Shown: positions 25,002-37,232 of the stretch, in pieces
Layout of the letters: each line of letters starts with the position of its first letter
Numbering within the stretch: the first letter of the stretch is position 1
Assembly (NCBI GenBank): GCA_963575645.1
Contig: OY754468.1
Span: forward strand, 18,438,465 to 18,502,464
DNA length: 64,000 nucleotides
Source of the DNA: Xanthostigma xanthostigma
Taxonomy: Eukaryota; Arthropoda; Insecta; Raphidioptera; Raphidiidae
Direction of reading: 5' to 3'
Translations under genes and position numbers: made by a program
Notes under the pieces: generated by a model
Database searches by the model: none
The model's input: the letters and a program-made list of their open reading frames with translations, nothing else
Told to the model about the DNA's origin: nothing

Positions 25002-26095
25002 ATTATAGTCTAGGAGGCAGTGATTTTTTTTTGTACTTACCTAATTTCCCAGTCGGTGAATATGAAATAAGTAGTTTGGTCGGATGATGACACAAAACGA
25101 CAATTTGTGAGTCTGGCTAAAATTTTCGGATTGGTTTACTAGATAAAAAAAGACAAGTCCACTTATTTTCCCAGTCATAAATATTTGATATTAATTAAAG
25201 TGAATCATTTTATTAATATAAATAACAGTCTGGCACATTCCAAGTGGAGGAAAGTCAGTCTGGCTGAAAATTTGCGGATGCAAAAATTTGACCGATTTTT
25301 GAAATTCGTAACCCTTATTTTCCCATGCTTGAAATTTAACGTATCATTTGATACTATTAGATATAAACTATAATCAAAGGTAGGTCTGGCTGATTTACGA
25401 AATTGGCAAATGAGTCTGGCGGCATCAATTGAAAATCGTTAAAATTACAAAATTTTTGCTCTAATTTTCCCAGATTTGAAAATTTGTCACATGATAAATA
25501 ATACTATAATTTGAAAATTTCATAGAAAATTATACTCATTTAACTATCTGACGTGAGTCTGGCGGAGCTTTCGTGATTGTAAATGACAGCCAGACTAAAG
25601 CCCCGCCAGACTAAAGCCCCGCCAGACTCACAAGTCAGATACCTAGTTAAATGCCGAATTTAGCGAGCTTGACGAGCGTTGGACGAATCTGGCAAGGCTT
25701 TCGGGGTGTTCCACGTTAGCCAGACTATATTTGCAGCTGTAATATAAACTATCATTTGACAAATTTTTAGAACTGCGAAAATAAGAGCAACGGTTTTGAT
25801 TATTTTTTTTCCAATTTTTTACCTGCCAGACATATTACCCATACTCACAGATTAGCCAGACTATTTTTTTCTTAACTTCACTATATCTTTCACTAATAGA
25901 ACTATTTTTATCACTGGAAAAAAGTGCAGTATATTTGTACTTTCTAACGCATTTTCCGCCTCAATCCATCAGACCCCCCCCCCCAACATATATGTATATG
26001 AATTTTGCTTAGAATAACAAACCGAATAATTCTATCGGTTTGCTGACTGGGAAAATATAACCGAAAATCTTCACTGCCTTCTGGACTATTATATA
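25002..26095. mobile_element. Foldback element with symmetric GTCTGGC array
   Basis: The ends 'attatagtctaggaggcagt' and 'actgccttctggactattat' are inverted. Six GTCTGGC motifs (25111, 25229, 25259, 25384, 25414, 25557) all face right. Then six GCCAGAC motifs (25589, 25605, 25621, 25719, 25825, 25854) face left, converging at about 25575. Nothing resembles a transposase. Confidence 0.75.
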
Positions 26096-26490
26096 CTTAG
26101 CTATAGATTTATTTAGTGAATGCGTTTATAGTATAGTACACAGAGACGCCCGAATAAAATATAATCGAATTTTATAATATTCGCCCGATATGATGAATTA
26201 TCTAATTCGGGACATTTTCCAGGACATATATTAATACGGGATACGGGGCTTTAATCCGGAACCTTATCATTGTTTCTTATGTAAGAATGTTTTATCAAAC
26301 CGACAGCATATCGAGAGCGGGGCGATAGTGTGGATCAAGCCTCACTGTTAAACCAGTTAAACCTGTCCGTTCATTTTTTTTGTGACGGCGACTATGTTAA
26401 CGCCAAAAATCAGAATAACTTAAAAAAAATATTACTAAAACAAAAAAAAGCATAAACTTCGCAGAATAGAAACGATGTATTAAAAAAAAA

Positions 26491-26686
26491 TTGGTTGTCT
26501 GTAAAGTCGGTTTACGGACGATAGTTTTACGTGATAACGTATTCCGCTCGAATATCACATTTAATAATCACCCACAGGGTCAGGCGGAACGTTAGGAACG
26601 TTACACTTTTTCGTGCATGCAGCCGGTGTTTCATCTTTTTATATTGACGTGATTCATCAATTTATAAGACGTTATCACGTCAAAAA
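26491..26686 (+). mobile_element. Family-A MITE, copy 4 (internally deleted)
   Basis: Both ends match the full-length copies, but about 375 bp of the interior is missing between 'gataacgtattccg' and 'cccacagggtcagg'. The 24-bp internal repeat is partly replaced. Confidence 0.85.
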
Positions 26687-27835
26687 TCAAGCAACTTTCA
26701 ACACATACTTAAACATGTAAGTACAGTAGGTATCTGTCATTTGTCAATGAATAATTATTATTATTAATCATGTACATAGCTATTATTAACAAAAAATTAT
26801 ATGCACTTTTTTGTTTTTTTTTATATTTTCCAAATTATTTTTACCAAGAAGGTGTTGCACTTTTAATTATACGATAATTTTTTATCCCTGAAGATGCCAA
26901 AGGGCAATGATAATATTCACTTATATATGAGGCTCATAAACAAAACAATGCAGTTACTGATTGTTACGTATGGTGGTAACAATGATGGTTCCTAAGATGT
27001 CCCGTTTATTGGGTGAGTGTATATAATATATATTATTAATAATTACTTCTAGTGTGAGAAACACACATTTATTCTGTTACACAAATACTTACCCGTTTTA
27101 CTTTGCATATTACATTTTCATCACAACGATTTACATAAAACAGTTACAGTTCGATTATGCGGTTTCGTTTAGTGCGATTTCAAATATAGTACAAAAATAA
27201 TAATAGGTAATTTGATAGCAAAACCAGTAAATTGCGTGTAATAATTCGAAACTTGCATGATTTTGGGATTTTGAGAAAATATATTAGTCTTTAGAATGTT
27301 AAGAATGGATTTTTGAAATTAAAAACTGTTTCCGTAAGAATCGTAACTAAAGCGAAGTGTGTTTGGTTTCTAGGCCAATATTTCACATTATAGCGATTCA
27401 CCGCTATTCAAGGATAAAGGGATAATTTTTCACTTTTGTTTCGCATTTTTTATATTTTGTGAATCTATTTCTAATAATATTAATCATTATTATTTATAAT
27501 TGATTGCATTAATATTTATTATGAATATATTATATTAATTGTGATTTCTTTTTATTTGAACATAATTCAAAATATCTACACATTTTGATTATTGAGGTTG
27601 CTCTTATTGTGATATTTTTCTCGTATCTTTAACTTCAATATACTTACATAATAATTGTTTTTTTTTCTTACATACAAAATTCCTTATAAAAAAGTGTCAT
27701 AAATGATAAAAGTACAACAGAAATATTATACTTTCTGTTTGTCGTGTTATTTAGAATTATTTTTAACTTCTTTCTGTTGTACCTCATTACGTCATTATGT
27801 CAAAGCTGTGAGAAGCGATGAGGTTGATAATTTTA

Positions 27836-27853
27836 CCCCCCCCCCCCCCCCCC
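27836..27853. repeat. Homopolymer run of 18 C
   Basis: Uninterrupted C18 in an AT-rich context. Shorter G10 and C11 runs lie at 24905-24914 and 25974-25984. The length may be inaccurate from sequencing. Confidence 0.85.
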
Positions 27854-29679
27854 GCCACTCGGATTTTTCTTAAATACGTGGAATTTTTGACAACAAAAGC
27901 ACCGAAATATTCTTAAAACAACGACTGAGAAATTTTTTTGCTCATGACCTGGAAACCTTTGAGTTTGATTTTTATGATTTTTTTACTTACCAGTTGAAAA
28001 GTTATTGTAATGGGTCCGATAATACAAATTCAAATTTTCAGCATATTTTTATATTTCAAGGTCACTACAGTACTTTTACACTACTTTTGAAAAGAAAGAA
28101 GTACTTATGTGTGCGTGTGTACTTACGTGCGTGGTCAATTTTTTTCTGCAATCAATCTCGAGAAAATAAAATTATATCGACTTCATTAGGGTGTGCCAAT
28201 CGGAGCATATATTAAAGTAAACAAGTGGACTTTAGGATTTTATAAAAATATTTATCAAATCTAATTTGTTCTTTTAAATATCAGATATTTTCATACAGTT
28301 TAAAAACAACAACAATAATACCATTTCACTCAAACAATTTATATAAGTTATTCTTATTAATAAAATATGAATTTTTTAATGCTTAAAATGCTTCTTTCCT
28401 GTTTTTATTGTTATTAATATTTCATTCATAATATTCAATATATTTATTATTATTATTAAACTGGAAAGTTGGTCGTGTGGATCTCAAGAGTCGCACTTAT
28501 AGAAATACACGACCCAGCACACGGCTTATTGTAAATGAAGTTATATAATTAATTGTTAAATAAATACAGAATCGTAACTGGGGGCGCAGGCAGGCCGGGC
28601 GAAGTCCTGTTTGAAAAGATGCAAAATTTGCACTTATCCAGTCTAAAATAGATTTAAAAAAATTTATCAGATATATTATATAACATATACCAGCGTCCAA
28701 AAAGCTAATACTGGCACTATTGGTATTATGAAAAGAATTAGGTACTATAAAAAATTAAATATAATAAAACAAACAAAAGATACTAAATTAAAAATGAACC
28801 AAAAATTAGCATAAAAATCAAATTCAAAGGATCCGAGCATGGTGTAAAATCATGTGTAAATATTCCACCATGGAGATTCGAAGCAGTCGTGGTCAAAAAA
28901 TTTATTTAAGTCCCAAATGATACATTTACATTTTAAAAATATTTTGAAAAATGACTGTGTTAATTTGATATAATATCAGATCGATTTATAGAATATACAG
29001 TTACCCCATTTTAATCTTCAATTTCTATTGATTTTATGTGGATTAAAACGATACACAACAAACATTCATATAATTTCTCTTTAAACAGTGAATATCAAAT
29101 AATGCACTAATAAAATATAATTTTAAACAAATGCTCAATGACAAACTTGACTGAAATCAAAAAAAATATTGACTATTTTTTTTATTAAAAAAAACCAATC
29201 AGCAACAATTATCGCACCAAAAAAATAAAAATAAATGCATACAATAACAAAAAATTGTTGATATATTTTTTGTTAAGTTATTAATTATTTGTCAGCAATT
29301 TCGTACGTTATATTTAATAAATAAAAATTATCTAATCACATAAAAATATTCTGGTAATAAAATAAAAGTACCTAATGAATAATATCAAAACACTTTTTTA
29401 AAAATAATGTGCCTATTTATAGCATAATACTATCTCTAATTATCTAGTGCCTTAAAATAAAAAATTCGCTTTGAACACTAATTCTTTTTTTAACAATTTT
29501 TTTCTGTAACTAGCAAACCGCAATCAAAAACGACAAGACAAAATCACGTAAATGCACTTTGAATTTCGATTTTTCTTCTTTTTTTACTCTTTATGACACG
29601 ACCGAAGAAAACTATCCCTCTGACCATCCGAATAAATTTAAAACGTGGATTTCTAATTATTGTTTCTGTGTATTTGCAG

Positions 29680-32600
29680 GGCTGTTGTTTCTCTTTACGT
29701 TGAGTGTGACTGCAGATGAAGGCATCGGCATAATACCTGTTGGCAAGGAGCTGGTTTACGATTATTTCACTACGGTACAAGCCGGAACCTTAGAACCCGC
29801 GCATTATAATTCTGAATTTATGTTACGCGCAAAATTACATATTCAAGGCGGTTTAAATGCTTCTACTGTAAAACTAACCGATGTGAAGTACAAAGTTTAC
29901 AATGGCAGAGATCAATACTGGAAACACAATACTGTACATACAGATCCAGAAAAATTCTTACCGATTCCCGATGAAGCATCTGAGCTTACAAAAGTATTTC
30001 AAGTGCAGTACGATGTCGATGGAAAAGTGTTGGCAATTGCTACTGAATCTTCAGATAAAATGTGGTCTCGGAATATTAAACAAGCTATCGCATCAATTTT
30101 CCAACTTGATTTACACGAAATCGATGTCTCGAAACCAGTTCCGCACGCTTTTTATACACATGAAGAAACTATTTACGGTCAGTGTGACGTAGCATGTAGC
30201 GTAATACCGCATCAAGAAAAAATAATCGTACGTAAAGTACAAGATCCTCATAAATGCAAGCATCATTATAATCACTTGTGGTTCAACTCGGTACCTGCTT
30301 TTTGTATGGAGAAATATGAGAATCCAGTATCATCGGACAGCAATCGAATTTACACTTTGATCAAAAAGAAGGGATTTGTTGTAATCCAGGATGTCATTGC
30401 CACCGGTAGCATTTATGTCGAGCCATTTAAAGGACATTCGGAAGCGCACTATTTACGCGCAAACCAATCGATGAAGTTATTGGAAACGAATACAATATCG
30501 CAGGAATATACAATGACAGATCAAAACTGGTTGCGCGGTCTGAAATATAATGTCCCCGATATCGAATCACCTTCCGGCGCAATGATGGATCTAACTGGAG
30601 GTCGGGAACACATTGATATCGCTAAAGTAGTTGTCAAAATAAACGAAATGATGGAAGAAGCTGTTACTATTTTAGAAGAAAATCACATCACTGCTAAAAC
30701 TCCTGATGTTAAACACAATATGGTTTACAACCGAATGCTTGTTGAAATGACATTCTTAGACACGGCTTCTTTTGAACAAATGTTTGCTGCACTGTACGAA
30801 AAGAGAGACGCATCGCCAAAAGATCATCAAAAATATCAAGTTTTTATGCAGCTCGCATCACAAGTGGGAACTAAAGCAAGCGTATTATTCGTACGTAATC
30901 TTGTTCGTAAACAAAAAGTTCACGATTCCGATGCTATATCGATGTTAAGCGCATTACCATATCACATTCGAGTACCCTGCCCCAAGCTTGTAACTGAATT
31001 ACAAGATTTACTGACCGTTGGAGATGAGCAAACACACCATCACGTCAGACACGCCGGAATACTAGCATTCGCTACAATTGTTTACAAAACTCACGAATAC
31101 ATCAAACACGATTCTCATGACAAGGCAACAGAGTTTGTAGAGCCTCACATAACGACGTATATGAACGGACTGAACAGTGCAACTGACTACAAATCTAAAA
31201 TGGTATGGATCGAGGGTTTACATAACATTAAAGTTGGAACAGTGGTCAAACAACTCGAACCAATTGTAAAAGGCGTCATGGACTATGGAGTCGATGCTCG
31301 TTACTTAGCAATGTGGGCATCGATGGCCGAAGCGATCAAAGATCCACATTATGCGTTCAAAGTGTACTGGCCGATACTCACAGATCGTAGTATGGAACTG
31401 GAGTTACGTACTGCCGCTTACACAATATTGATGTCCGTAGAACCGACTATGGATAGATACTTGAATATGTATTGGTTCATGCAAACTGAAAAAGACCACT
31501 CACTCTACCATTATCATTACACTACTCTGCAAAGCTTAGCGCACACAAAACATCCCTGTTATCAAACGATGGGACTGCACGCAAAACACATTTTACGTTT
31601 CACACCAAAACCAAAGCAACACGTTTGGCTAAGCGGTAACTATTTAGTCGATTACATCGATCCCAAATATGGATACGGAGGAATGGTACAAACATTACTA
31701 GTAAATACGAAAAGATCTCAAACAGCGTTCGTTCAATACACAGCGCAATTAATGAACATGCCTTTTGATTATTTGGCCGTATTCATGAAAGTTACCGGAC
31801 TAGACTCTAAAGTCAGAAATAAGATTTTCAAAAACAAAATTTCATCCGATACAGACTTCAATCAAGTCATTCAAGATATATCAGCTGTAAATCCGAATGA
31901 CAAATTACATGTTGAAATTATTTTCTTAACGCAAAGTCAAACCGTAATGAGTTATTATTACGATCAGTCAAATATGAACGATCTATTCAAAGTTTTCGAT
32001 ATTTTCAAATCAACGAAACATGAAGCCACGACAAGAATGCATAAAATCACTTATGGACTATTGGGTGAAAAAATAATGGCAACCGATTTCGGTGTACCGG
32101 CTTATTTGTCAGTAAGGATGCCGATGACAAATGCGTTTAAAATGCATTACAGTCACGAAAAATCAGCTGCGAATCAACTAATAAACGTACATGTAGATTC
32201 GAGTTATCGAATGATGGTTCATGGAACTTACGGACTCGAGTTTTACAATCCGGTCTCGGACATGTGGCACGGAATTCAAAAAGTACATTTGTTCGATTCA
32301 AATATTCCTATTAACTTTGATTTAGTAATCAATCCTAAACAACTAGGCACTTATAGATTTTCTTGGAACAAAGTTGATGAAAAAGACGTATTTGGAATGC
32401 AGAGTTACGTTGAAACAGAAGTATTCTTAGATGGACACGACGATATATTCAAACAACATTGTCCAGAATGTAAACATTTTGATGTCGTAACAAAAGGTGA
32501 ACAATTTAAAAAACATGTAAGTAATTTTCAGATATTTTTTAATAGTAGTTTTTTGATTTTTTTGAAAATTTTTAAACATTATTTTAAATCAAACACAATT

Positions 32601-34645
32601 TACACACTGTTTCTGTATTATAAATTGCTAAATATTAAAAAATGTTATAGTGATTATAATAATGAATTAGTACTCCACATGTTGTGTAACACTTTGAAAT
32701 CTGGTCCCAACTATGTTATCTGACAGCTTTCGTCTATTTTAAGCAAAAATGTGTTTATTTCAGGTTGTATTACAAGACAGTGAATTATACGATCTTGGCG
32801 TTCACCACCAAATACATCTTTTTGATTGCGAACGACCAGTATCTAAGGGGCAAGCTGTGAACCTTCTATGGAGATTCCTCATACCACATACAAAGAATTC
32901 AATATATCTTCCTGTAAATCAACTGTTCTTGGCCCTTCGTAATTGGGAAGTATTTGCGTTACTATCTCCTCCAGTCGGAAGTTGTGGTTATGTAACAAGA
33001 ATGATACCGAGCACCGTGAAACCTGTCGATCATATCGACATTGCGTTCCGAATGGGCCTTGAAAATACCGACACAGGTGATGTCGATGAGAACGTATTGT
33101 TACCAGACGGAAAGGTTAGCACACGCATGACTGCATCGGTAAAATCTGCAGACGATAAAGTGTATCGTACTTGGGACGTAACATACAACTGGGAAAATCA
33201 TCAAGGACTCATCGACAACAAAGACAAATTACAAGTTATTCGTACGATTCCAGGTGAAAAAGATTTCAAGATTTTAATTGATGGTCACAAGAAATACATT
33301 AATGATGGAGTCGATGGAAAATTAAAACTAACCATAACTGACGGAGATAAAGAAACTGTTTTTGACGTTACGATGAAAGGAGAAATGTCCGAAGAACAAA
33401 AACAAATGGGTAAAGATAAACTGTCGACATATGACGAATGTATTAATCACGATATTGATAACACCGCTGTGCTTTCACATTCAATTGAATGTAATATGGA
33501 ACACACAACATTACGCAAATACACATACGACGTGAAAGTTAGTGATGTAAATTCCGTTTATTACAAATATGTTGAATGGTTCAAGAAAATGTGCTATTCA
33601 TTCTTATGGTTCCATTCTTCGACCGATACCGGAGAAAAAGTCGTGACTGGCACCGACATGAAAATTGAAGTCATTTATCCAGTACACACGAATCAAATAG
33701 ACGTTGTTGTGCATACAGCTGAAAACAATTACAAATTCACAGGACTGTCAATAGATGGAGTTAATATGATCGAAGAATTTGAACCTGAAAATATGCACTA
33801 TTCACAGCTTTTCTTGTGGTTACAACAGATCGGCGCAGTGAAGACATGTTACGCTGATCACCATTCAATTCATAAGGCACACAATGAAGTTTTAGAATAC
33901 TCCGTACCAGCCACCTGGACTCTATATGCATCTGATTCAATAGAAAGTCCAAAATATGCTGTATACGTTAAAAAAGTTGAAGGCCGCAGACCACTGGTAA
34001 GTTCAATGATTTTAAGTACACTGTAAAGAAATTTTACATCACAGTTATTAGTAATAATAACGTATTTTGTTTTACCTTTAGCAGTAGTACAGCTTTCGCA
34101 ATTTTTACAATGAATAAATTATCTATCAATGTTTTTCTAAAATATTTCAAACAAAGTTTGATCTTAGTTTTTGACGTCTTATAAATTGATGAAACACCGG
34201 CTGCATGCACGAAAAAGTGTCACGTTCCGAAATGTGTCACGTTCCGCCTGACCTTCGAGCGGAATACGTTATCACGTAAAACTATCGTCTGTAAACTGAC
34301 TTTACAGACAACCAATTTTTTTATATTATTAATATATATTTCTAAATATTACAGGCACTCAAAGTCGCAAAAGGTACCGACGTCCTCGAAATTGTCCCGG
34401 TCGATGGAGGCAATGAATTTACAATGACTCTAAATGGCAATCCACTCTCAGCTGTCGATAAGAGCTACCACTATGAATCGTGGTTCTCATACAAAGTACT
34501 TCACGATCAACACAGCGTTTTACTTTCTGTATATCATTATGGTTTGCATATTGAATATGATGGTAAATCTATGAAGATTGATGTGCCGTTCAAACCAGGT
34601 ACCTCGATTGTTGGAAAATGCTTTGCCGAACACCAAGACGCTTAA
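29680..34645 (+). CDS. Vitellogenin-like lipid-transfer protein, first exon not included
   Basis: The visible coding exons are 29680-32516, 32764-33996 and 34355-34645, joining in frame to about 1453 residues. The first visible exon starts in phase 1 after TTTGCAG with the rest of a signal peptide (LLFLFTLSVTADEG). A lipoprotein N-terminal domain follows to about residue 640, then the DUF1943-type open beta-sheet region. The tail is vWD-like (GLHIEYDGKSMKID) but lacks the CGLCG motif, having VGKC instead. No poly-Ser linker is seen. This fits insect vitellogenin-like paralogues (Vg-like-A type) better than yolk vitellogenin. Family knowledge: secreted large lipid-transfer proteins, linked in bees to stress and inflammation; the role here is inferred. 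The plus-strand frame runs upstream to 29559 only through intron sequence. An ATG-T at 28852-28855 followed by GTAAAT would supply a phase-matched start (MWLLFLF...), but this is speculative. The last intron holds a family-A MITE. Confidence 0.9.
34167..34315 (-). mobile_element. Family-A MITE, copy 5 (short, in vitellogenin-like intron)
   Basis: Reverse-oriented 149-bp derivative beginning TTTTTGACGTCTTATAAATT and ending ACTTTACAGACAACCAATTT. It keeps only the two ends of the family and a single 24-bp type unit. It occupies close to half of the last intron (33997-34354). Confidence 0.85.
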
Positions 34646-34719
34646 ATCATACTATTTAAAAAAACGATTACATTATAAATATATATAGAAGTGGATATAC
34701 CAAAAAAATCTTCGTTATT

Positions 34720-34725
34720 AATAAA
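34720..34725 (+). terminator. Polyadenylation signal AATAAA for the vitellogenin-like gene
   Basis: First canonical hexamer after the stop codon, about 75 bp downstream. A further cluster, including ATAAAAAATAAAAT, lies near 34881 and may also be used. Confidence 0.55.
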
Positions 34726-35706
34726 TGATATTTGTAAAAAAAAGTATATGAAGAAAAATATCTAATTCTTATAGTTGTCTGAATGTGGGCTAACCATAAT
34801 TTGTTTATAAATTATGTGTACTTATAAATATATGTTTAAAAATTATTTACTTATTTATTTTTCTTCTCAACTGAAGAAATAAAAAATAAAATTTAATTAC
34901 AAAATTTGTGTAAAATCCTGCTATAAATACTCATAAAATTGTATCTAATTTCTCATTAAATGTAGACTAGTGAAAACAAAAACTATAATAAATTTTTTAT
35001 GTTTAACTGTTATATTTCATTTTGTATACTTTTCTTTATAACTGTAAACTTAAAGGAGTGAGCAGCCCAGTGGCAACAGCACTCAACTTGTTTTTAAAAG
35101 TGACAATTTGACACATAACTTTCTCATTTAAGAAACGATAGAGAGTTAGAGATACCAACCATTTATAATACGATATGCTATAGGCGCGCATGAATGATAA
35201 ATTAATTAAGCGAACTATCGGATAGTGAAATGACAGTGATGTTATGTGAAAAAGCGCACATGAAATCGGCCGATTTTGTGTCGGTTCAACAACGAGGCCT
35301 AATTTTGATACTTTTGCGGGACCCATTGGATTCATATAGGTACAATTTATTTTAACATAAATTAGAATTTCCATGTTTTTATTTCCATTTTCTTGTTAGA
35401 TACATTTTTTTAACATTTCCAGCGCACAGGAGCTCCTGACATGTTAAAATTAATTCCGAAATATACTGGCCAGCGCGTTGACATATTATTATTTCCCTCG
35501 TCCACCAAAAGTAATTGTTTAGGTAGGTACTTTGTTAATCAGACATTATTGCAAATAACAAATAATAAAATAAAAAATTCCACAAAGTCTGATGAACGCA
35601 AGTCTGGTTAAATATTTATGCTACGTCAAATACGTCTCACCAGTACAATATGGTGGCATACCAGTACAATTATTATGGCTTCGGACTCATGACGTCATGA
35701 TCGTTG

Positions 35707-36967
35707 GCCAGTATATAGTCCGGGACGTGGTGTCACTTTTTTATCAGTGATTTATCTCCGACTCAAATGCAATTGATTGAAGAGTTTAACCATTACTCTG
35801 TTCGAAATCGAAAGTCAGTCAGCGCGACCGCGGTGGGTGTGGGCGTGGGAGGCTGTGAAACTCGTCAGAAAAACTATGAAAAAAAGTGATAAATCTACTG
35901 ATGAAAATTTGTTAGATTGTAAATAATCGATGATTAAACGTGAAAATACTCGTCAGTCACTTTTCCGACGGGGGAAACATCGTCAGTCAGAGGTTTGAAG
36001 CCGTCGGAAAAATTGGAAAATTCAAGTGATCGATCTTCACTTGAAATTTTGTGGAATGATTATTAATATCTAATCAAGCATGAAAATGAACGTCAGCCAC
36101 GGAGCAATTGATATTTAAAATAATATCAATTGCTCAGTGTTTGAATTTAAAATCGATACTTTCAAAACGAATAGTAGGAACTGAAACATTCTATTCCTAC
36201 TATTCATTCTGAAAATATCGATTTTAAATTCAAACACTGAGCAATTGATATTCTTTTAAAGGAAATCATTCATGTATTTCATTATATTATTATGAACTGC
36301 ATAAGCAATAAACAATAAATGTTATTTAAATGAGCGTGACATTTTAATTTACAATAATAGTGTTGATAACGATTCAAAAATTCGATCAAGTGATTTATAT
36401 TGACTTGAAATTAATAAATTATAGAGAACTTGTTTCACACTTTAAACAAACAATCGTCAGTCGGCACGACGCCGGTGGATTCTTCGTCAGTCGAGCTGCA
36501 TAAGATGCAGCGCGCCAGAGGAGCCTGGTCAGCACTCTCGACTTTGGAAAGCCGACTGACAAAGAAACCATCACGATAAACGTGGCTGACGTTCATTTTC
36601 ATGCTTGATTAGATATTAATAATCATTCCACAAAATTTCAAGTGAAGATCGATCACTTGAATTTTCCAATTTTTCCGACGGCTTCAAACCTCTGACTGAC
36701 GATGTTTCCCCCGTCGGGAAAGTGACTGACGAGTATTTTCACGTTTAATCATCAATTATTTACAATCTAACAAATTTTCAGATTTATCACTTTTTTTCAT
36801 AGTTTTTCCGACGAGTTTCACAGCCTCCCACGCCCACACCCACCGCGGTCGCGCTGACTGACTTTCGATTTCGAACAGAGTAATGGTTAAACTCTTCAAT
36901 CAATTACATTTGAGTCGGAGATAAATCACTGATAAAAAAGTGACACCACCTCCCAGACTAATACTGG
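35707..36967. mobile_element. Large foldback element, ~390-bp near-perfect inverted arms
   Basis: The left arm (35707-36101) and right arm (36581-36967) are near-identical inverted copies with few differences. They share blocks such as 'gtcagtcagcgcgaccgcgg' and 'tcaagtgatcgatcttcac'. The centre contains a second nested palindrome (about 36103-36255) built on 'gagcaattgatat' and 'aatcgat'. There is no transposase and no clear target duplication. It sits between the vitellogenin-like and myosin genes, whose 3' ends converge here. Confidence 0.88.
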
Positions 36968-37232
36968 GTTATATTTCGGAGCACACCCTAAGAAACTTTC
37001 TTCTGTCACTTTAAAGTTACATCATTCGTATAATATACATATACAAACGCGCAGAACTCGACTAAGGCGAACTGGTCAAGAAACGGGCATCCAATGAATT
37101 ACGAATGATTTATTAAGATTTCATTATTTTCTACTATAAATAATAAAAATACAATGAATAAAATATAATATTCAACATTACTATACAAAAAAATAAAAGA
37201 TGTGTTACGTAATACTTGCTTTAATTTTTACC

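Larger units (their letters stand above)
9211..29679. other. Transposon-rich gap between TTC14 and the vitellogenin-like gene
   Basis: About 20 kb without a convincing host exon. The recognisable parts are listed separately. The stretches 9933-11310, 22000-23360, 23940-24850 and 26690-29680 show only AT-rich sequence and short open frames that I could not relate to any family. A TATA-rich region and the unplaced first exon of the vitellogenin-like gene probably lie in the last 1-3 kb. Confidence 0.6.

Noticed and set aside
25081-25860. CRISPR-like impression from repeated GTCTGGC units
   Set aside because: The repeats are 7 bp, irregularly spaced and inverted halfway. The context is a eukaryotic genome, so a foldback transposon explains it better.
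29559-29679. Upstream extension of the vitellogenin-like frame beginning at a TTG
   Set aside because: It runs through a pyrimidine-rich tract ending TTTGCAG, a clear acceptor, and lacks an ATG and any homology. The coding exon starts at 29680.
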